From Rhizobacter sp. (GTDB lineage: Bacteria; Pseudomonadota; Gammaproteobacteria; Burkholderiales; Burkholderiaceae_C), in assembly GCA_025359585.1 (NCBI GenBank), contig JANYFX010000452.1, forward strand, positions 1-10,249: 10,249 bases of DNA. Reading direction: 5' to 3'. Below, in pieces: positions 6,281-10,249 of the stretch (positions within the stretch are counted from its first letter, which is position 1; each line of letters begins with the position of its first letter). The translations under genes and the position numbers were made by a program. Under the pieces are notes generated by a model. It searched no databases. It was not told the DNA's origin and saw only the letters and a list, made by a program, of their open reading frames with translations.

Positions 6281-7201
6281 TCACTCGTAGCCGTAGGAGC
6301 GCAGGTGCGCTTCGTCGTCGGCCCAGCCCGAGCGCACCTTGACCCAGAGTTCGATGAAGACCTTGGCGTCCATCAGCTTTTCGAGTTCTTGCCGCGCCTC
6401 GGAGCCGATGCGCTTCAGGCGCTCGCCACCGCTGCCGATGATCATGCCCTTGTGCGCGTCGCGCTCGACCACGATGCTGGCCGAGATGCGCCGCAGGTTG
6501 CCCTCTTCTTCGAACTTGTCGATGACGACGGTCGAGGTGTAGGGCAGCTCGTCGCCGGTCAGGCGGAACAGCTTTTCGCGGATGATTTCGCTGGCGAGAA
6601 AACGGTCGCTGCGGTCGGTGAGCGCGTCTTCTTCGTAGAACCACGCCTGCTCGGGCAGGTAAGGTTTGACGATGCCGATCAGGCGCTGCACGTCGGCGTC
6701 TTTGCGGGCCGAAAGCGGCACGAACTCGGCGAACTTGTGGCGCTCCTGCATGCCCTTGAGCCAGGGCGCGAGCTCGGCGCGGCGGTGCACGGCGTCGAGC
6801 TTGTTGGCGATCAGGAAGACCGGCTTGCCTTCGGTCATCAGCGCCAGCACCTTGGCGTCGTCGAGCCCGAAGCGACCGGCTTCGACCACGAACAGCACCA
6901 CGTCCACGTCCGACAACACGCCCTGCACGGTGCGGTTCAGGGTGCGGTTCAGTGCGGCGTTGTGCTGGGTCTGAAAGCCCGGCGTGTCGACGAACACAAA
7001 CTGCGATTCTTCAACCGTGCGGATGCCGGTGATGCGGTGGCGCGTGGTCTGCGCCTTGGCCGAGGTGATGCTCACCTTCTGGCCGACCAGCGCGTTGAGC
7101 AATGTCGATTTGCCGACGTTGGGGCGGCCGACGATGGCGACCAGGCCGCAGCGCTGCGGCAACGCAGCGCCTTCGGTTTCTACAGCAGGGACATCGGTCA
7201 T
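6281..7201 (-). CDS. era: GTPase Era
   Basis: An essential GTPase that binds the 3' end of 16S rRNA and the 30S subunit, acting in late ribosome assembly and cell-cycle control; peripheral to the inner membrane. The product is 306 residues, the normal length. The G domain is complete: G1 GRPNVGKS (25-32), G2 region with QTTRHR (51-56), G3 DTPG (72-75), G4 NKLD (133-136), G5 SAR (164-166). The C-terminal type II KH domain carries GMIIGSGG (252-259), followed by the basic helix ERLKRIG. The C-terminus WVKVRSGWADDEAHLRSYGY is typical. The first 16 residues form an extra acidic N-terminal lead (MTDVPAVETEG) before the family-conserved start. The gene begins 6 nt after the rnc stop with only a weak AGG site, so coupling to rnc is likely. 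The rnc-era pairing is conserved and fits their shared work on 16S rRNA. Confidence 0.98.
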   Translation of the reverse strand: MTDVPAVETEGAALPQRCGLVAIVGRPNVGKSTLLNALVGQKVSITSAKAQTTRHRITGIRTVEESQFVFVDTPGFQTQHNAALNRTLNRTVQGVLSDVDVVLFVVEAGRFGLDDAKVLALMTEGKPVFLIANKLDAVHRRAELAPWLKGMQERHKFAEFVPLSARKDADVQRLIGIVKPYLPEQAWFYEEDALTDRSDRFLASEIIREKLFRLTGDELPYTSTVVIDKFEEEGNLRRISASIVVERDAHKGMIIGSGGERLKRIGSEARQELEKLMDAKVFIELWVKVRSGWADDEAHLRSYGYE

Positions 7202-7207
7202 TGAAGC

Positions 7208-7912
7208 CTAGGATTGCAGCGGGCTGCCGGGGCGATCGCTCGCCTTGAGCGCGTCGAGCATGCGGCGCGCGGCTTCTTGTTCGGCGACACGGCGCGAGCG
7301 GCCTTCGCCCGATTCGGTGAGGTTGAGCGCCGGCACCGCGCACTCGACCTCGAAGGTCTGGGCATGGGCCTGGCCGCGCGTGGCACTGATGCGGTAGGTG
7401 GGCACCGGCAGGCGGCGGGCTTGCAGCCATTCTTGCAATTCGGTCTTGGCGTCCTTGCTCCAGCTGGCCACATCGGTGGTCTGGATGACTTCGCCGAACA
7501 AGCCCTTCACCAGCTCGCGCGCGGCGTCGAAGCCGCCATCGAGGAAGGTGGCGCCGAGCAGCGCTTCGAGGGCATCGGCGAGTATCGAAGCGCGCTGCGC
7601 GCCACCGCCGCGGGCTTCACCGTCGCCGAGGTTCAGCACCTCGGGCAGGCCGAGCTGCACGGCCACGCGGTGCAGGCTGTCTTCACGCACGAGGTGGGCG
7701 CGCACACGCGTGAGGTCGCCCTCGTCGGAACCGGCGAAACGCTCGAACAGCAGGCCCGAGATCGCCAGGCTGAGCACGGCGTCGCCGAGGAATTCGAGCC
7801 GCTCGTTGTGGTCGGCACCAAAGCTGCGGTGCGTCAGCGCACGGCTCAAGAGTTGCGCATCGGCGAAGCGATAGCCGATGCGCCGCTGCAAAGCGTCGAG
7901 GCGATTTTCCAT
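7208..7912 (-). CDS. rnc: Ribonuclease III
   Basis: A double-strand-specific endoribonuclease that cuts the 30S rRNA precursor and many structured mRNAs; a cytoplasmic homodimer that needs Mg. The product is 234 residues, close to E. coli. The RNase III domain shows the signature NERLEFLGDAVL (36-47), with Glu37, Glu40 and Asp44. Glu64 is a further conserved acid, and LADALEALLGA (111-121) holds catalytic Asp113 and Glu116. The double-stranded RNA-binding domain spans about 153-224 (DAKTELQEWLQ..., ending in the basic RRVAEQEAARRML helix). The start ATG 7912 has no obvious Shine-Dalgarno and is preceded by a 50-nt gap after the DUF4845 gene. That gap contains a short hairpin (7947-7961). Autoregulation by cutting its own leader is known for E. 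coli rnc, but no long duplex of that kind is visible here. Confidence 0.98.
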   Translation of the reverse strand: MENRLDALQRRIGYRFADAQLLSRALTHRSFGADHNERLEFLGDAVLSLAISGLLFERFAGSDEGDLTRVRAHLVREDSLHRVAVQLGLPEVLNLGDGEARGGGAQRASILADALEALLGATFLDGGFDAARELVKGLFGEVIQTTDVASWSKDAKTELQEWLQARRLPVPTYRISATRGQAHAQTFEVECAVPALNLTESGEGRSRRVAEQEAARRMLDALKASDRPGSPLQS

Positions 7913-7946
7913 GGCGAACTGAGGTGTCGGGGTGGCGCGCAGCAGA

Positions 7947-7961
7947 ACCGGGCGAGCCGGT
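7947..7961 (-). promoter_or_regulatory. Short hairpin in the DUF4845-rnc spacer
   Basis: Perfect 5-bp arms ACCGG and CCGGT around a 5-nt loop, directly after the stop of the DUF4845 gene on the minus strand. No U-tract follows, so it is not a terminator. It is too short to be an RNase III substrate by itself. It could modestly slow 3' decay or affect rnc translation, but may be chance in GC-rich DNA. Confidence 0.2.
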
Positions 7962-7962
7962 C

Positions 7963-8331
7963 TTACTTCGAGCGCCCTTCGTACTTGATGAGCAGGTAGA
8001 CCGGCTTGATCAGGTCGATCTCCTTGTCGTAGGAAAACGAGATCACCACCTTGTCGTTTTCCTTGGTGATGTTCAGGTCCTTGCCGTTGATCGACTGGAT
8101 CGAGTATTCGATGTCTTTCTGCTTTTCGAACGCCGCGCGCAGCTCGGGCACGGTGGTCGCGCCGGACGCAGCCAGCTTGGTCACGGCCTTCTGTATCGTG
8201 AAGTACTCGTTCACGGTCGGCAGCACCTTCATGCCGATCAGGGCGCCGAAGCCGACGATGATGGCCCAGAACATCAGCCCGAACAGCGTGACCCCGCGCT
8301 GCGCGCGTTTTCGGTGAAGCTCAACAGTCAT
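7963..8331 (-). CDS. DUF4845 family single-pass membrane protein
   Basis: 122 residues of unknown function. The gene sits between lepB and rnc, the place where DUF4845 genes are found in betaproteobacteria and pseudomonads. Start ATG 8331 has a good AGGAG site (8341-8345) at 9 nt. The protein has a basic N-terminus (RKRAQRG, 7-13), then one hydrophobic segment (14-37), then a soluble domain of about 80 residues ending in KYEGRSK. The N-terminus resembles a type IV prepilin: Arg-Gly followed by VTLFGLMFWAIIVGF and a Pro at 38, 25 residues after the Gly. However, Gly18 stands where pilins have Glu at mature position 5. Orientation is probably N-in/C-out by the positive-inside rule. Its place beside signal peptidase may hint at an envelope role, but no function can be assigned. 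It is probably cotranscribed with lepB (34-nt gap). Confidence 0.88.
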   Translation of the reverse strand: MTVELHRKRAQRGVTLFGLMFWAIIVGFGALIGMKVLPTVNEYFTIQKAVTKLAASGATTVPELRAAFEKQKDIEYSIQSINGKDLNITKENDKVVISFSYDKEIDLIKPVYLLIKYEGRSK

Positions 8332-8365
8332 GTTCGATTGCTCCTGTTCTGTGCAGCGAATTGCC

Positions 8366-9343
8366 TCAATTGAAGGCGCCGATCCGCTTCAGGTTGCCAA
8401 AATTCATCCAGACGAAGAATGCCCGGCCCACGATATTTTCGTCGGGCACGAAGCCCCAGAAGCGCGAGTCCTGCGAATTGTCCCGGTTGTCGCCCATCAT
8501 GAAATAGTGGCCTGCAGGCACCTTGCAGGTGACGCCCTCGGCACTGTATCGGCAGTTCTCGCGGAACGGGAATGTGATCTTGTCTTCTGCGCCGTAAAAA
8601 GGCTGGCTCTGCGGGTTCACCAGGATGCGGTGTTCGACCGAGCCGAATTTTTCCTTGAACTCGGGGAAATAGCGCAGGGCTTCTTCGTCGTAAAAGCCGG
8701 GCGGTGGTGTTTGCTCCATCGGTGCGGCTTCACCGTTGATGAACAGCTGCTGGTTGCGGAAGCTGATCTCGTCGCCGGGGATGCCCACGACACGCTTGAT
8801 GTAGTCGATGCTGGTGTCTTTCGGGTAACGAAACACCATCACGTCGCCACGCTGCGGGTCATTGTTGGCGATGATCTTCTTGTTGATCACCGGCAGGCGC
8901 ACACCATAGTGGTACTTGTTCACGAGAATCAGGTCGCCGACCAAAAGCGTCGGGATCATGGAGCCGCTCGGGATCTTGAACGGCTCGAACAGGAACGAGC
9001 GCAGCAAGAACACGACCAGGATCACCGGGAACAAGCCGGCCGTCCAGTCGAGCCACCAAGGCTGCATCAGCAGCGTGTCGCGGGCCTGATTGACGTCACC
9101 GTCGACCTTGACGATGCCCTGGTGGGCAAGCTGCTCGCGGCGCACGGCGTCTTGCTGTTCGAGCACGTTCGCGGCGGCCAGGCGGCGTGGCGCGAAGTAA
9201 AACCGTTCGGCGAGCCAGTAGCCCAGGGTCACGACGGTCAGAACGAACAGCAGCAGCGAAAAGTTGCCTGTCCATTTGCCGAAATACCAGCCGCCGAGAA
9301 AGATCGCGAGGCAGCCATAGAGCAAACCGGTCAAAGAACCCAT
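8366..9343 (-). CDS. lepB: Signal peptidase I LepB
   Basis: Inner-membrane serine protease that removes signal peptides from exported proteins on the periplasmic face. The product is 325 residues, close to E. coli. The family boxes are visible: PSGSM (125-129) with catalytic Ser128; PTLLVGDLILVNKYHYG (131-147); RGDVMVF (165-171); DYIKRVVGIPGD (180-191) with the general-base Lys183; and GDNRDNSQDSRFWGFV (284-299). Cys264 and Cys273 may form the periplasmic disulfide seen in the E. coli enzyme. There are three hydrophobic segments, about 4-20, 27-44 and 101-118, the last directly before the catalytic domain. E. coli LepB has two, so the N-terminal arrangement may differ. Residues 50-97 form a polar linker. 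The ATG overlaps the lepA stop by one base (TGATG), giving the classic lepA-lepB pair with likely coupled translation. Confidence 0.97.
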   Translation of the reverse strand: MGSLTGLLYGCLAIFLGGWYFGKWTGNFSLLLFVLTVVTLGYWLAERFYFAPRRLAAANVLEQQDAVRREQLAHQGIVKVDGDVNQARDTLLMQPWWLDWTAGLFPVILVVFLLRSFLFEPFKIPSGSMIPTLLVGDLILVNKYHYGVRLPVINKKIIANNDPQRGDVMVFRYPKDTSIDYIKRVVGIPGDEISFRNQQLFINGEAAPMEQTPPPGFYDEEALRYFPEFKEKFGSVEHRILVNPQSQPFYGAEDKITFPFRENCRYSAEGVTCKVPAGHYFMMGDNRDNSQDSRFWGFVPDENIVGRAFFVWMNFGNLKRIGAFN

Positions 9344-10249
9344 CAGTCGTCCACTTGGAGGATGGCCAGAAAAGCTTCTTGCGGCACTTCGACAGTGCCG
9401 ATCTGCTTCATGCGCTTTTTACCGGCCTTTTGTTTGTCGAGCAGCTTGCGCTTGCGACTCACGTCACCGCCATAACACTTGGCGATCACGTTCTTTCGAA
9501 GCGCTTTGATTGTCTCACGCGCGATGATGTTGGCACCGATCGCGGCCTGGATCGCCACGTCGTATTGCTGGCGCGAAATCAGCTCGCGCATCTTGGCCAC
9601 CACGGCGCGGCTGCGGTAGTTGCTCTGGCTGCGGTGCACGATGATCGAAAGCGCATCGACTTTGTCGCCGTTGAGCAGGATGTCGACCTTCACGACATCT
9701 GCCGCGCGGTATTCCTTGAACTCGTAGTCCATAGAAGCGTAACCGCGCGACACGCTTTTGAGCTTGTCGAAGAAGTCGAGCACGATCTCGGCCAACGGCA
9801 TTTCGTAAGTCAGCAGCACCTGGCGGCCGTGGTAGGCCATGTTGATCTGGTTGCCCCGTTTCAGGTTGGCCAGCGTCATCACCGGGCCGACGTAATCTTG
9901 CGGCATATAAAGATGCACGGTGACGATCGGCTCGCGGATCTCGCTGATGCGGCCCAGGTCGGGCATCTTCGACGGGTTCTCGATCTCGATCACGGTCTTG
10001 TCGCCGAGCTCGACCTGGTAGACCACCGACGGCGCGGTCGTGATCAGGTCCTGGTCGAATTCGCGTTCGAGGCGCTCCTGGACGATCTCCATGTGCAGCA
10101 GGCCGAGAAAGCCGCAGCGAAACCCGAAGCCCAGCGCCTGGCTGACCTCGGGCTCGTAGCGCAGCGACGAGTCGTTGAGCTTGAGCTTCTCGAGCGCGTC
10201 GCGCAGCTGGTCGTATTCACTCGCCTCGGTCGGGAACAGGCCCGCGAAC
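9343..10249 (-). CDS. lepA: Elongation factor 4 (LepA), C-terminal half; 5' part outside the window
   Basis: A ribosome-associated translational GTPase linked to back-translocation and to initiation and 30S biogenesis. The frame is open to the right edge, so the ATG at 10092 is internal. Upstream of it the frame reads FAGLFPTEASEYDQLRDALE and then LGFGFRCGFLGLLH. About 301 residues, roughly the C-terminal half of a 600-residue family member, are present. The GTPase and second domains lie beyond the window. What is seen is the EF-G-like domain III (FGFRCGFLGLLHMEIVQERLERE), the domain V-like fold (REPIVTVHLYMPQDYVGPVM, Y-x-MPLAEI), and the LepA-specific C-terminal domain with SNYRSRAVVAKMRELI, AAIGANIIARETIKALRKNV, AKCYGGDVSRKRKLLDKQK and the end AFLAILQVDD. 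That last domain sets it apart from EF-G, TypA and PrfC. Its TGA overlaps the lepB ATG. Confidence 0.97.
   Translation of the reverse strand, partial: FAGLFPTEASEYDQLRDALEKLKLNDSSLRYEPEVSQALGFGFRCGFLGLLHMEIVQERLEREFDQDLITTAPSVVYQVELGDKTVIEIENPSKMPDLGRISEIREPIVTVHLYMPQDYVGPVMTLANLKRGNQINMAYHGRQVLLTYEMPLAEIVLDFFDKLKSVSRGYASMDYEFKEYRAADVVKVDILLNGDKVDALSIIVHRSQSNYRSRAVVAKMRELISRQQYDVAIQAAIGANIIARETIKALRKNVIAKCYGGDVSRKRKLLDKQKAGKKRMKQIGTVEVPQEAFLAILQVDD

Noticed and set aside
4670..6290. Plus-strand open frames of 337 and 455 codons opposite pdxJ and recO
   Set aside because: They run across two well-supported minus-strand genes and their gap, have no recognisable motif, and are expected in high-GC DNA.
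8330..9475. Plus-strand open frame of 381 codons opposite lepB
   Set aside because: All of lepB's catalytic boxes are on the minus strand; the plus-strand translation shows no family features.

Overview
This is a GC-rich chromosomal stretch, with codon third positions mostly G or C, from a betaproteobacterium, most likely of the order Burkholderiales (Rubrivivax/Leptothrix/Methylibium-like). That placement is an inference. It rests on the gene order lepA-lepB-DUF4845-rnc-era-recO-pdxJ-acpS-nagZ, the style of the RNase E tail and protein-level resemblance; no database search was possible.

Left part, plus strand (1-3104). The window opens inside rne (RNase E). Only the end of the catalytic half is present, followed by a very long disordered, Arg/Gly/Glu-rich and then Pro/Ala/Val-rich tail that ends at 1821. 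A strong intrinsic terminator with a cUUCGg loop follows at 1844-1880. Next come two small genes for exported proteins, 6 nt apart: an NTF2/SnoaL-like periplasmic protein (2028-2471) and a cupredoxin-like protein of the 'methylamine utilization protein' type with His, Cys-x2-His-x2-Met copper ligands (2478-3104). Their function is unknown.

Convergent junction (3105-3183). It holds a 7-bp inverted repeat but no clear U-tract terminator.

Right part, minus strand (3184 to the right edge). Nine genes lie head to tail, with overlaps or gaps of at most 50 nt, and are read from right to left: lepA (elongation factor 4, 5' half outside the window), lepB (signal peptidase I), a small DUF4845 membrane protein, rnc (RNase III), era (ribosome-assembly GTPase), recO (recombination mediator), pdxJ (vitamin B6 synthesis), acpS (holo-ACP synthase) and nagZ (muropeptide recycling). 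lepA/lepB, pdxJ/acpS and acpS/nagZ overlap or nearly overlap (TGATG, ATGA, ATGA), which suggests translational coupling. The cluster joins translation quality control, protein export, rRNA processing, 30S maturation, DNA repair and cofactor supply, and is a well-known conserved housekeeping neighbourhood.

I found no phage, transposon, CRISPR, tRNA or rRNA in the window and no sign of recent transfer. No convincing undescribed system is present. The points most worth a second look are the repeat-rich RNase E tail with its membrane-helix and C-terminal microdomain candidates, the orphan cupredoxin pair, and the pilin-like N-terminus of the DUF4845 protein.
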